Below, piece after piece: positions 23,029-32,892 of a stretch of DNA of 39,230 bases. Origin of the DNA: Paulinella micropora (Eukaryota; Cercozoa; Imbricatea; Euglyphida); the NCBI GenBank assembly GCA_009731375.1, contig BJOX01000186.1:784459-823688 (forward strand), given 5' to 3'. The notes beneath the pieces are model-generated. The model made no database searches and was not told where the DNA came from. It was given only the letters and a program-made list of their open reading frames with translations. A program made the position numbers and the translations under genes. The first letter of the stretch is position 1, and each line of letters begins with the position of its first letter.

Positions 23029-23932
23029 CTCTCCCTCTCTCTCTCTCTCTTTCCCTCTCCTGTGCATATGTGTATACATGAAAGCAAGCACGTAGGTAAT
23101 GCATACAAATGTCATGCATGTTTGCAGCTGCAAGCCCCACGGTGGCTGCTGGTGGAAAGACATCAGCGACAAGTGCGACGACCACGACGACTGCACCCAG
23201 GTAGGTGGATAGATAACAGACAAACAGATTCGCTACACTCAATACATACGTACACTACATGCATGCGGACAGGCAGACTCAATTGTATATGCATTCCGGA
23301 CAGGCATGCATGCGTCTATCATGCAAAGACAATAGATAATTTGATACGCGATATGATATGACATAGGACTGGTGTGACGCGGAGAAGGGCTGCATACACG
23401 AGGACATCTGCCACAAGCCCTCCTGGCCGGAACCCTCCTCCAGCGACCCCCACTCTTCGAACTCTTCGAGCAGCGTAAGTTATCATACATACATACATAC
23501 ATACACACCTACACACCTACACACACACACACACACACGCACAAACATACATACATACATACACACACAGACACACGTCACACATACACACACATACACA
23601 CATACATACATACATACATACATACACGACTCCTCGTCGAGCTCCTCTTCCGATGATGACCACGACGACCATGCCAGCTGGGTCACATCCATCTATCAGA
23701 CATGTCTTAGTACTACATGAATATAATTACGTTGTCATATTATAGATCTACCATAGTACCACATACACAAAATTACGCTGTTACTTAATAGATATGTCAT
23801 ATAATTACGTTGTGTTTTCAGGGCGACAGGCGTAGAAGCCTCCTTAAGGGCGGCATGGGAGGAGGCGGCGGCATGGGAGGAGGGGGCGGCAGGGGAGGAT
23901 GGGGCGGCACGGGAGGAGGAATGGGCCGCTAG
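22618..23932 (+). CDS. Host Cys-rich CTxD-repeat protein, 3' exons (partial gene)
   Basis: The exons I can support are: one ending at 22666 (GCDDNNDCTQD, donor GTAAGA); 22850 to about 22931 (FDGHQCVFVDTSARCNHNSK, in part; acceptor CTCTGCAG); 23128-23200 (CKPHGGCWW...KCDDHDDCTQ); 23367-23474 (DWCDAEKGCIHEDIC then Ser-rich); one ending at 23681 (SSSDDDHDDHASW; its acceptor is unclear); and 23822-23932, a Gly-rich tail with TAG stop. Phases agree across the clear junctions. C-D-D-x-D-x-C-T-x-D and G-C-x-H match the Dictyostelium-type CTDC repeat found in extracellular protist proteins. Introns hold CA/CATA microsatellites. The 5' part is missing, and the first two exons lie within the viral TIR. 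Confidence 0.6.
22961..23060. repeat. Gap (29 N) followed by a (CT)n microsatellite
   Basis: Ns occupy 22961-22989. A pure CT tract then runs to about 23060 and probably lies in an intron of the Cys-rich host gene. The true outer end of the virus is hidden here. Confidence 0.85.
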
Positions 23933-26055
23933 GGTGCCTAGGCAAGGGTGGCAAAGGTTACAGCTGGGGCGGTAAAGGCTCCGAGCCAAGCTGAGGTTTT
24001 CAGTTCAACGTAACAGGCCTCTTGGCTTCAGAGTGTACGTCTTCTTCCGAAAGCGTCACAAAGCCTCTTGCCTGGCTCAAGCCCCTCAGTCATCGTGAGT
24101 CTTTTCCAAAAGCGCCCGACAGCCGCAGTGCCTCGGACTCGAAGTCATCGGATGATTCATGTTAACAATCCGTACGGAGCTCACTTTTCTAATTCTGAGT
24201 TTCATTTGATTGAACCCACTCTCTCCCCCGTTTCTCTCTCTCAAGTTTTACGCAATACTTATCCGAGGCCCTTTTGATTGACTACAGAAACTTGTGACTC
24301 CGACGGTAGGATGAGTGAGAAGTCTAAGTATGAAAAGCTCTACGAAAAGCAAGCGTTCGGCCTTCGAGTCAATGATTATTGTAAAAGTCATTCTGATTTC
24401 ACGGTGGAAAACTTGATGAAAACAGTTGAAACTTTAAGTGCTAAGAAAGCTCAGCCCACTGACTCTATTGACCTGGTGACTAATAAACCGTGGCTTTTCT
24501 TTCTTTCAGACAGTTCTTTTTTTTTTTTTTTTTTTTTCAGTCGCTTGGAATCTTTCATGGTCACGGGTCGGATTCAGTAGTAATGTATCAAACTCCTGGT
24601 GAGATTCAGTATTAAAATGATAAAAGTGATAAAATACATCCTGATGAGTCATGACTCCCGAAATAGGTAGTCACCTAGACTCTACGCGTCTCAGACATGA
24701 TCGTATTGAAAACTTGACTCCATTTCTCTCTTGAAATTCGATCAAATTGTTTATTGAGACATACTGTACAGCCGCCGTATTTAGTATTAATATCATGATG
24801 ATAGCATATCATGGCAAAACTTGAGCTAATAGAGCAACTCTTGATCCAAAAAAACAGATTCAGCAGCCTAGACTCGGAGTCATAATCGTCCTGTTGCTTT
24901 GACCATTTTTCAGCCAGGCTGAGGAATAAAAAGAATTCGATAGCGTTGTCACGGTCAGTGCCATCCGGACAGAGGCTTTTCAAGTTCGCAAAAATTCTGG
25001 AAATTTGACTCTTGAAGTTCCATCCAATATGGCCCGGGTGAAAAAGTATACAAACTTCATCATCACGGTTCAAGTCCGAGAGTCACGGTCGTCAGTTTAT
25101 TAAAACTGTGACTGCTAGCCTCTACCGTTTATTAGGTAAATACCCGTCACTCACGGACCTAATACCTTATACACCGGTTTGCTGAGAGACTCCGTTAGAA
25201 GCCACGATACCAATCGACACTTTTAATCCGCACGTAGATAGCAACACTGACAAACTCAAAGTTAATAATGAAACTGAAATAAAGTCCGCACGACTTTAAT
25301 TACTAAGTTACTCAATGCCGGTCAGTGTCCAGTCCTGAATGCCAATATGGACCGTTACGTCCGTTACAATAATTGACTAGAACTATACGGTCATTCTACT
25401 ATACGAATAAAGTACTCCCCACGGTCACAAAGCAATTACTAAAAGTAAAAACGTAGTTGTCCTACCAACGCTCCCCCTTAGTTCTATGTTGATATTGTAA
25501 ATTACCAATCAATACGGTCACAGGCTGAGGCTACGATTAATCATCTAATTATTACAAATGCGATAATGGCTTCCATTCCCAGTAGTAATGAAATGGTGTT
25601 CTGTCACAAAACTCGTAAATTACCAACACTGTAAGTCCGCCGTTGCCGCCTCGTTGTCTAGTTGACATCTCGATCAAGTCGATTAAGGCTTCCTCATTAG
25701 GTCCTCCAAGTTGGTCATACTCGTACGTAACTAAATTACATTACTGACTCGCTGAGTCACATATAATTCGTAAATAATACCATTCCGCCATAATACAACT
25801 ACTCGATGTACAGTCGGCTCCGATCGCTCAAGTCCCTTCCCGCTCTCGTTGCAATATGACCGATGGTGGCTCGATCGATCCACGCGCTTCACATTCACAC
25901 TCGACTTTCACTTCGACGGGAACAACGCCAAAAGATGCCGCTCAACGACCTGCGCAAAATACTTCCTGCACACTTCATAGAGAGAAAACTCACAAAAGAA
26001 TAACATAAGTTGGCTTTGCGTAAAATTGCGTGAGTTTGCAGACTTGAGATGTAAA
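23933..26055. other. Mostly non-coding region between host gene and copia element
   Basis: No gene can be supported with confidence. A plus-strand frame at 24311-24525 (MSEKSKYEKLYEKQAFGLRV onward) has a protein-like helical composition and is followed by poly-T tracts ending in CAG at 24511 and 24540. It could be an exon or a retroelement gag remnant. A minus-strand frame at 24675-25073 has no recognisable motif. From about 25080 to 25860 all six frames are closed. The 3' LTR of the minus-strand copia element should begin just below 26055, but I could not delimit it. Confidence 0.5.
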
Positions 26056-27024
26056 TTATGGATCAAGTGTTACCATAAATTTACTAACGAGATATTCGAG
26101 TTGATCTTTAGGAACATGTTTGGTTAGTATGTCTGCAATTTGTTTATTAGTTCCTACCTTTGCAAACTTAATCTTATTGTCTCTCTGCGCATGATGAATG
26201 AAATGCAGTTCTAAGGGTAAGTGTTTAGTACGTGGTCCTGACATTCCCCTCTCTGCTGCTAAGATAGTCTGTGCATTATCTTCATAAAGCTCTACTATGA
26301 TCGGCCCTTTCTGTGCTATACCTAACTCTTCTGTGATGTGTCTGATAGCCAATCCCTCCCGTATGCACTCTGCTGCTGCAAAAATTTCCGCATCATTAGA
26401 ACTTATTGCAATTCTAGTCTGTCGTTTCGATAACCAAGCTACCGGGTCTCCACCCCAAAGCACTATATAACCTGTACGCGACTTTCCGGTTTTCTTACAG
26501 ACCTTATGCGCAGCATCTGGCCACAAAGTAATCTTGGGGTACGTCCTTCCTTCTTGCGACGATTTAGGTCCGTGAAATGCAATACCGCGATACGAACTTT
26601 TCAGATATCTGAAGATCCTACCTAGTAAAGCATAGGCAAGTCCTGGATTTACTGTTTGCATCACGCTAGCTGCATTCAGTGCTTGATCTGCATCTGGACG
26701 TGTCATCTTAGTTAGAAACAAAAGTTTACCTACCAGACTAGGAATTGATTGCTTTCTAAGTGCGCTTGTCTCTGCCATGGGTTCGGGCTCATGTTCTGCA
26801 CTAGGAGTACTAACTGGTCTGACATCGGCATATCCTACATCCTTTAAAATCTGTTTCTGATACTTATTCTGATGCAATAGAATGTGTCCTCCTTCCTGAA
26901 CTATCTCTATCCCATTAAACTCCTTAGCCACTCCCAAACGCTTAAGAGGATAAAGCTTTTCTAGTTCAAGTACTAGCGAAACGGTCATACGCTTGTTCGT
27001 TAGGAGCTGAGAACATAAGATCAT
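26056..27024 (-). CDS. Copia RT C-terminus and RNase H
   Basis: The 322-codon frame begins in the RT thumb/connection (LKRLGVAKEFNGIEI, then QNKYQKQILKDVGY, PVSTPSA) and continues into copia RNase H. The motifs are TLWPDAAH (first Asp), KSRTGYIVLWGGDPVAWLSK, ISSNDAEIFAA (Glu), LYEDNAQTI (Asp) and the terminal TKHLPLELHFIHH...ADILTKHV. All RNase H acids appear kept, and the end is the normal copia Pol C-terminus. The join to the upstream RT frame requires a frameshift at about 26966-27024. Confidence 0.9.
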   Translation of the reverse strand: MILCSQLLTNKRMTVSLVLELEKLYPLKRLGVAKEFNGIEIVQEGGHILLHQNKYQKQILKDVGYADVRPVSTPSAEHEPEPMAETSALRKQSIPSLVGKLLFLTKMTRPDADQALNAASVMQTVNPGLAYALLGRIFRYLKSSYRGIAFHGPKSSQEGRTYPKITLWPDAAHKVCKKTGKSRTGYIVLWGGDPVAWLSKRQTRIAISSNDAEIFAAAECIREGLAIRHITEELGIAQKGPIIVELYEDNAQTILAAERGMSGPRTKHLPLELHFIHHAQRDNKIKFAKVGTNKQIADILTKHVPKDQLEYLVSKFMVTLDP

Positions 27025-27646
27025 CTACATGGAAAATACCAATGATAGCATCTCTTATCGGCTTATCTTTTTCAACGAACATACATAAATCAGAGTCTAG
27101 TAACCTGAATCCTAATTCCTCTAACTTAGGGGCTAAGATCTCATACCATCTCCTACCAGCTTGCGGCGCGCCATACAGAGCTCCATCTACTCTCCATATC
27201 ATGCCTTCATGCTCTTCACTGTCTATCCCATCGGGTGCATAAGCGTAAACAGGATCATGCATTCGTGCATTTAGATAAGCATTTTTGAAGTCTATGCCGT
27301 ATAGCTTATGTCCATGCCATGCTGCAAGCTTAGACAAAAAGAGTAATGAGCGATGCGCGGCGCAGGGTACAAACAATTGATCTGGGTTATAGCTAACTCC
27401 TGACTCTAGCATATCTCCTCGTAAAGCTAACCTTGACTTAATGAACTTACGTCCCTTTCCGTCTAGTTTGAATTTATGTACCCACGTTAGTCTCACTACT
27501 TTTACTCCTTTTTCTTTCGCTTCCATAGGGCTTACCCACGTGTAAGTGTTAAAAGACTTTAGAGCTTCGATCTCTTTATCCATTCCCAGTGGTTTCAGCT
27601 CTTTCGCAGTTAATCCCTCATTAACGATTGCCTTTGGTACCTTCAA
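26966..27646 (-). CDS. Copia reverse transcriptase (RVT_2), copy A
   Basis: The 226-codon frame shows the RVT_2 order: MDKEIEALKSFNTYTWV, VRLTWVHKFKLDGKGR with KSRLALRG, ..YGIDFKNAYLNARM (catalytic Asp in DFKNAYLN), DGALYGAPQAGRRWYE, and the polymerase box FHVDDLMFSAP (DD). There is no ATG of its own; it is preceded by an in-frame TAA after SAESIVED. The stretch 27075-27832 is repeated at 27843-28600. Confidence 0.9.
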   Translation of the reverse strand: MKVPKAIVNEGLTAKELKPLGMDKEIEALKSFNTYTWVSPMEAKEKGVKVVRLTWVHKFKLDGKGRKFIKSRLALRGDMLESGVSYNPDQLFVPCAAHRSLLFLSKLAAWHGHKLYGIDFKNAYLNARMHDPVYAYAPDGIDSEEHEGMIWRVDGALYGAPQAGRRWYEILAPKLEELGFRLLDSDLCMFVEKDKPIRDAIIGIFHVDDLMFSAPNEQAYDRFAST

Positions 27647-28600
27647 TGTCAGGTACAGTAACGCAGTGGTTTAATCCTCTACGATACTTTCTGCGGACAT
27701 CTCGGGATGCTCTAGTTCTCCGACGGGTCTTATCCTATCTATCCGATACTTTCTAATTTCGCTATCTAACATCTTTTCTACTTGACCGTCGTCAAAGACT
27801 ACGAAGTGACTGGGCTTAGGCATCTTACGGACNNNNNNNNNNACGAACATACATAAATCAGAGTCTAGTAACCTGAATCCTAATTCCTCTAACTTAGGGG
27901 CTAAGATCTCATACCATCTCCTACCAGCTTGCGGCGCGCCATACAGAGCTCCATCTACTCTCCATATCATGCCTTCATGCTCTTCACTGTCTATCCCATC
28001 GGGTGCATAAGCGTAAACAGGATCATGCATTCGTGCATTTAGATAAGCATTTTTGAAGTCTATGCCGTATAGCTTATGTCCATGCCATGCTGCAAGCTTA
28101 GACAAAAAGAGTAATGAGCGATGCGCGGCGCAGGGTACAAACAATTGATCTGGGTTATAGCTAACTCCTGACTCTAGCATATCTCCTCGTAAAGCTAACC
28201 TTGACTTAATGAACTTACGTCCCTTTCCGTCTAGTTTGAATTTATGTACCCACGTTAGTCTCACTACTTTTACTCCTTTTTCTTTCGCTTCCATAGGGCT
28301 TACCCACGTGTAAGTGTTAAAAGACTTTAGAGCTTCGATCTCTTTATCCATTCCCAGTGGTTTCAGCTCTTTCGCAGTTAATCCCTCATTAACGATTGCC
28401 TTTGGTACCTTCAATGTCAGGTACAGTAACGCAGTGGTTTAATCCTCTACGATACTTTCTGCGGACATCTCGGGATGCTCTAGTTCTCCGACGGGTCTTA
28501 TCCTATCTATCCGATACTTTCTAATTTCGCTATCTAACATCTTTTCTACTTGACCGTCGTCAAAGACTACGAAGTGACTGGGCTTAGGCATCTTACGGAC
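27075..28600. repeat. 758-bp direct duplication around a 10-N gap (assembly artefact)
   Basis: 27075-27832 and 27843-28600 read the same wherever I compared them, with a constant offset of 768, and are separated only by Ns (27833-27842). Two contig ends that overlap but were not merged would give exactly this picture. Confidence 0.85.
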
Positions 28601-28629
28601 TTTAAGTCTCTCTCCCTTCTCGCATGGTT
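27671..28629 (-). pseudogene. Copia RT copy B plus RT-upstream segment
   Basis: From 28629 the frame encodes the linker RKMPKPSHFVVFDDGQVEKM up to an in-frame TAA. The same RVT_2 start as copy A then follows, and it runs into the gap after LDSDLCMF, so the DD box is lacking. Past the gap the linker sequence is read a second time. This copy probably represents the same locus as copy A. Confidence 0.75.
27833..27842. other. Assembly gap (10 N)
   Basis: Ten Ns separate the two copies of the 758-bp segment. Confidence 0.99.
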
Positions 28630-29283
28630 CTAAGACTTTTCCTTCTTAACTGATTGCCAGTTGTCTCCATATTCTTCCTTTGCCCATTCTTCTCCGAAAG
28701 CTACTCCCGGCACACTAACTCTCTCTCCTGTCAATGTAGCTGCTTTTACTGCTGCCTTCTTTTCTGAAGGTGGTTGTGTAACTGGTGTCCTAACCTTTGC
28801 TTCTCGTTTCCCTCTCACTATGTTAGCTGATGTGATTTTGTCACTTTGCTCCCAAGTGAGGCCCTTAGTGGGCGCGTCTCCCTCTACGTACCTCCTACTA
28901 GGGTGGTCTGCTTCGGGGCTTTGCGCCTCTAACGATGTGACGGGTGTTGCCCCATCATCCTTGTCGTCAGCTAGTTCTACCTTCGACTCTGATGGGAGAC
29001 CGGAATCTGGACGGTGAATGTCTTTTTCTTCCTGTAACTCCTCTTGTTTGTCTAACTCCCCCTCATCTTGAAGTTTGGGTTCGTCTAACGGCTGTTCTAG
29101 CTGTACGGTGTCACTACGCTCCCCCTCAGATTCCTCGTCGTCCCATCTAACTTCTCTAGGTGGGTGAGCGTCCTTGCCAACTACATTGGGGTTAAAGCGT
29201 ACATTACGCATATTTGTGATGACCTTACGACCATCCCAAACTCGGTATAGTTCCTTAAATACATCGTATCCAAGTAACATCAC
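28630..29283 (-). CDS. Copia integrase C-terminus and acidic linker
   Basis: The 217-codon frame starts with MLLGYDVFKELYRVWD and VITNMRNVRFNPN, the conserved GYD-x3-KxYRVWD / RNVxF block that ends copia integrases. It continues with an acidic, Pro/Ser-rich linker of the kind lying between integrase and RT. The frame is open a further ~10 codons upstream to about 29317, where copia similarity ends. At its 3' end a frameshift near AAAGTCTTAG separates it from the RT segment. The integrase core and zinc domain are missing. Confidence 0.82.
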   Translation of the reverse strand: MMLLGYDVFKELYRVWDGRKVITNMRNVRFNPNVVGKDAHPPREVRWDDEESEGERSDTVQLEQPLDEPKLQDEGELDKQEELQEEKDIHRPDSGLPSESKVELADDKDDGATPVTSLEAQSPEADHPSRRYVEGDAPTKGLTWEQSDKITSANIVRGKREAKVRTPVTQPPSEKKAAVKAATLTGERVSVPGVAFGEEWAKEEYGDNWQSVKKEKS

Positions 29284-29317
29284 GCGCTTTCCCCTATAGT
29301 TGCCTTTGCATTACGGC

Positions 29318-30124
29318 CGGCCCTTAACATTTCAAGTTTTTCCCGCACCGAATCAGTCCAACTTACTTCAGTGAAGTACTCGGCCAACTAGTACTACGGA
29401 GTACGAGACTCACTAATTAGTTACATCTGAATTTTAATATTAATATACTATAATTTGGCCCGGTTAAAACGGTTTTAGTACCACGCATCTAACTGAAGTT
29501 TCAAGTGTGTTGTGAGGCCCGGACCACTGAATTCAGGCCGTCACACTACTAACTCATAGTATTGCCCGGGCGTACTAGTCACGAGTCACTGAGGCTCAGT
29601 CACGGTCCAGTCTACCGTGCCGTGCCCAGGCCGCCGGTAGCCTGAGTCAGGACTCCTTCGGATGGACTGAGGCTGGGCGGCTGAGTCCGTCGGAGTGGCA
29701 CTGACGGAGGCTCACCCGGCGTCCGACGGGGGCCGCCGTCACTGCCCTGGATCAAGCCGGCGGGGCTGGCAGTGCGGCCGGGACTCGACTCGCATGCATG
29801 CCCCGCTGGCGGGGGCGGCGATATCGGAATATTTCGGGTCCGGGCCGCCGCCGCCGGCCGCCGCCCGCAATGCCGGCCGCGGCGTCGCCGGGTCGGAAGT
29901 CGCCGGGCTGCACTGCGGCCGCTGCGCTCAAAAGTCACTTGAGAATCCTTCATGATCCGATGACTCTGATCAAAGTGACTCCCGAAGTTATTGCGGATAG
30001 CACGGTAATATTAATATTAGATGATATAATATATACACTGCGGTTCACTTGAACCGTGATGACGCGGCGGCAAACTTTGACTCAGTGAACTTGATCAGAA
30101 GGCTCCGCCTGAGGGGCTACTCCT
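29318..30124. other. Non-coding region with a GC-rich island
   Basis: 29318-29590 and 29940-30124 are of mixed composition with many GACTC/GAGTC words, as in 24600-25300. Between about 29600 and 29940 the GC content rises steeply, with CCG/GGC runs. Frames that are open there are a by-product of GC richness. No gene or RNA is recognised. The 5' LTR of the gypsy element should lie here, but no matching LTR was found downstream. Confidence 0.6.
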
Positions 30125-31612
30125 ATGCTGGTGGGAACACCTGCTCGTCTCATGGACGAATTACAGGTGATCTGGCAAGCTCGTCTGACTGGGGACACTT
30201 GGGCTGATCGGTTTCCTTCGATTAAGGCAGTTCAGACTGTCAAAGCACTCGTTGATGCCTTGGCTGGACAAGGGGTCAATCGAGATGTCTGGTCTACAAT
30301 TGTAGTGGGACAAACTACAGTGGCTGACGTCTTGATGGCAGCTGAGATGGTGGTACAAATCTCAGAAGCTGTGGGGATGTGCACCCCATATTGGACTCCT
30401 GAGAAGTTGGCAGCGTCCAGACTGATGGCTTCTACCGACAGGCTGGTGGATTTCAACCTTGCAGCGGGCAGACTGGTCCAAGCGGAGGTATGGAATGTTT
30501 TTGCCTTGAGTAAGGAATTCTTCAAGGATTTCTTCAAGCAACATGGGCAACCTCTGTATGATTTGATTGGTTGCTGGCAAGCTTGGGAGGTCTTAGAGGA
30601 AGGACATCCCAGGTGGGATGAAGTGCAAAATTTCGCTCTTTTTCATGTTCAAGCGTGGAAGCACTCAATGGGAAATCTTATTTTTCGTCCTACGGGCGTA
30701 TCGGTGAACGTCGTTTCGATGGACGACGTTCTCACCAAACTCTTCGACCCAATGGATCAGCTTTGGAGCGCACTTGATGGAGGTGGGAATCTTCCCACTT
30801 GGGCTTCCGTGACAGCCTCTCAGAAGCTCGATACAGTGGAGCAACTGCTGGTGGCAGATTCGATTGCTTTCATGGCTAGGGCTTTTGCTCATTTTGCTAT
30901 TGCTTGGAATCAGCAAGATGCTCGCAGAAAGCAGAAGGTCTCCTCTTGGATTCGTAAGATCGAGAGGAACGAGGAGGAACGACATCAGAAAGACGTGGAT
31001 CGTCTTCTGGGCGATCAAAAGGCTTTTTCTATTGATGTCAACAAGACATCAGATACGAAGCATGTTGCTGATATTCGAGCATGGCTGGCTGAAGTGCGTC
31101 GCGTCTGTCGCTCGGCAGGCATTGTACTGCCCGAGGAGGTTGCCATCGTGGCGAACAGGTTCTTTCGTTTTCAATCGGCTGTTGACAACGAATGGATCTC
31201 GAAGAGTGAGGAATGGAGCACTCACTGGGAACAGCTCAAGCAATTGAGACATGATGCCATGTGTGTGGAGAGCATTGGTCTCATGCTCAAGAACAAGAAT
31301 TTCCATTCTTTTTCATCAAAGAATCAGGAGGAGCGTCCACTTGGCGTTGCATGCAGATCTAGAAGACCCTTGTCGATGGATGGAAATACACTGGTCCTAA
31401 GCCTCAATCTCCCCCTCAAGGAAATCTACAAATTCTGCAGAGTAAGGATCAAGGGGGGCCCTTGGAGCCTAACTATGACGAAGCTTATTGGGGTCAGGGA
31501 TACCCACGTCGGGGTGCTCAGTATTATGGGTCTAATAGTCGTCGTGGCCCGGGCATGGGTCGATGCGAAAGGCCTGCCTTCAACAAGAAAGCTGGGCGAG
31601 CCCTTTGTATGA
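30125..31612 (+). CDS. Gypsy gag-like protein, N-terminal part
   Basis: The long frame encodes a helical, Trp-rich protein over ~410 residues (for example WEVLEEGHPRWDEVQNFALF and WIRKIERNEEERHQKDVD) and stands directly upstream of the pol region, as expected of gag capsid/matrix. No standard capsid motif is certain. After about 31350 the frame is noise. The real line moves to another frame (KTLVDGWKYTGPKPQ) that leads into the next segment, so only ~30125-31350 is genuine. The ATG at 30125 may not be the original start, since upstream sequence is short. Confidence 0.6.
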   Translation: MLVGTPARLMDELQVIWQARLTGDTWADRFPSIKAVQTVKALVDALAGQGVNRDVWSTIVVGQTTVADVLMAAEMVVQISEAVGMCTPYWTPEKLAASRLMASTDRLVDFNLAAGRLVQAEVWNVFALSKEFFKDFFKQHGQPLYDLIGCWQAWEVLEEGHPRWDEVQNFALFHVQAWKHSMGNLIFRPTGVSVNVVSMDDVLTKLFDPMDQLWSALDGGGNLPTWASVTASQKLDTVEQLLVADSIAFMARAFAHFAIAWNQQDARRKQKVSSWIRKIERNEEERHQKDVDRLLGDQKAFSIDVNKTSDTKHVADIRAWLAEVRRVCRSAGIVLPEEVAIVANRFFRFQSAVDNEWISKSEEWSTHWEQLKQLRHDAMCVESIGLMLKNKNFHSFSSKNQEERPLGVACRSRRPLSMDGNTLVLSLNLPLKEIYKFCRVRIKGGPWSLTMTKLIGVRDTHVGVLSIMGLIVVVARAWVDAKGLPSTRKLGEPFV

Positions 31613-31956
31613 AGAGGGCTGCAGCTTTATGGTTCAAGACGGGAGCTATGTGCAAGGCTTCATGTGATAAGTGGCATCCGGATCATTGGGATAACTCGGT
31701 TCAGAAGGAGGTTATGGAGAGGGTACGTCGCGATTACCCTGTGGGTCCCTTCAGAAGTCTTCTTGATACGGGTAAATACGGAGAGGAACTTCGTAACCTT
31801 ATTCAGCGGGATAAGAAGGCTTATGAGGCCAAGGGATGGATCGATCCTGGGGATAAGCCTTACATGAGGGGTGATTGGGAGAAGTACAACGTATGGAACC
31901 AATCAATTCTTATGAGGGGGATGCACCGTTTTCGTTTGGATGGGATGATCCTCTGA
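31462..31956 (+). CDS. Gypsy gag, middle part with Cys/His patch
   Basis: This continues gag in a second frame, open from about 31352. The residues are basic with Tyr/Gly repeats (GQGYPRRGAQYYGSNSRRG) and a possible zinc patch MCKASCDKWHPDHW. After about 31900 the coding line changes frame again to YEGDAPFSFGWDDPLKRG and an Arg/Ser-rich tract. Confidence 0.5.
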   Translation: MEPNYDEAYWGQGYPRRGAQYYGSNSRRGPGMGRCERPAFNKKAGRALCMKRAAALWFKTGAMCKASCDKWHPDHWDNSVQKEVMERVRRDYPVGPFRSLLDTGKYGEELRNLIQRDKKAYEAKGWIDPGDKPYMRGDWEKYNVWNQSILMRGMHRFRLDGMIL

Positions 31957-31977
31957 AAAGGGGTTCCAACTTGGAGG

Positions 31978-32892
31978 ATGCCTCTTGGGCGTACAAGGGG
32001 CCAGCGTCGAGCTCTGATGGGCGTCGGGAGCGAGCAAGGTCGATGGATCGGCGTAGCCGTTCGCGATCGCGGGGTCGACGAAGCGAAGGTGGCAGTAACG
32101 ATCAAGGAGCGGGAGGGCGATCTTGCTATGATAGGGATCGGGGAGGATACCGTCGGATACGACCGAGAGCGTGGCTCGACACGGTCAACGCCGCGAGATC
32201 GTGAGCGATCAAGGTCCAGGGAGCGTCCGGGATCGAATCGGTACCAACAGGATGGTACGAGTATGGGGAATACTCCTTATACTGGTGCAAATGCTTACGG
32301 GGGGGGCCCGGGAAGCTTTCCCCCAATGCAATTGCAGTCGACGGCGGGAGCTGCTGGTGTTTATTACTCACGTCAGCTACCGATGCAACAGGTGCCGGTG
32401 GGGTACGGGCAAGCGGTACAGCAGTACTATGCACCACCGCCACAGCAGCAAGGGCCTTCGTATGTCCCACCTCCATATATTCCACCGCCATCTTTTCAGC
32501 CTGCGGGAGGTGTGGGGGGGAATCAAGGATCGCCGGGAATGCAGTCACAGTCTGAACAACAGGCTCAGGGTATTGCGTTTGGAATAACGCCATTGGACAC
32601 TCTGACGGGTGTGCAGGGCAAAGCTCAGGAAACGCGGGCTCGGGAAGAGCTAACGCGGGAGCAGCAACAAGTGCCTGACGTGGAAGTCAGGACGAAGGAT
32701 AAATCGGGTGAGTTGCCTGGCCACGGAGGCGACGAGGTTGCTCATGACTTGTCATGTGATAATAGGACTCGCGCCAGGATGCAGCGGGTTGAGGAACCAA
32801 CATTAAGTTTGGCCTCGGAGGGCCAGGATAGACAGGTTACGAAGGTTGAGGACCTTGATAGTCACAGGGACGTTGGGTCCAGTGATGAGTAG
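31978..32892 (+). CDS. Gypsy gag C-terminal, Arg/Ser- then Pro/Gln-rich
   Basis: The useful part starts at about 32170 with SR-type repeats (RDRERSRSRERPGSNR) and continues in a low-complexity Pro/Gln/Tyr/Gly region (QQYYAPPPQQQGPSYVPPPY) and a polar tail. The earlier part of the SR tract lies in another frame (31875-32204). Low-complexity nucleic-acid-binding tails of this kind are common at the end of gag. It overlaps the protease frame by 47 bp. Confidence 0.45.
   Translation: MPLGRTRGQRRALMGVGSEQGRWIGVAVRDRGVDEAKVAVTIKEREGDLAMIGIGEDTVGYDRERGSTRSTPRDRERSRSRERPGSNRYQQDGTSMGNTPYTGANAYGGGPGSFPPMQLQSTAGAAGVYYSRQLPMQQVPVGYGQAVQQYYAPPPQQQGPSYVPPPYIPPPSFQPAGGVGGNQGSPGMQSQSEQQAQGIAFGITPLDTLTGVQGKAQETRAREELTREQQQVPDVEVRTKDKSGELPGHGGDEVAHDLSCDNRTRARMQRVEEPTLSLASEGQDRQVTKVEDLDSHRDVGSSDE

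Larger units (their letters stand above)
26056..29317 (-). mobile_element. Ty1/copia LTR retrotransposon, 5'-truncated and degenerate
   Basis: In minus-strand order it retains the integrase C-terminus, reverse transcriptase and RNase H. Gag, protease and the integrase core are absent, since similarity stops at about 29317, next to unrelated sequence. It contains one frameshift near 28630, an in-frame TAA upstream of the RT start (28440 region), and a frame change near 26990. The 758-bp duplication around the 10-N gap is probably not biological. Confidence 0.85.

Noticed and set aside
23483-23692. Minus-strand Val/Cys/Tyr repeat frame
   Set aside because: It is a translation of CA/CATA microsatellites in introns of the Cys-rich host gene.
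24636-24662. CTGATGAG...CGAAA resembling a hammerhead ribozyme core
   Set aside because: Stem II between the two boxes cannot pair correctly and no stem I/III partners were found.
24675-25073. Minus-strand 132-codon frame
   Set aside because: No recognisable domain, no neighbouring gene structure, and surrounding sequence is closed in all frames; left as unsupported.
29612-29955. Open frames of 86-113 codons in the GC-rich island
   Set aside because: Open on both strands because stop codons are rare in GC-rich DNA; Pro/Arg/Ala-rich translations with no motif.
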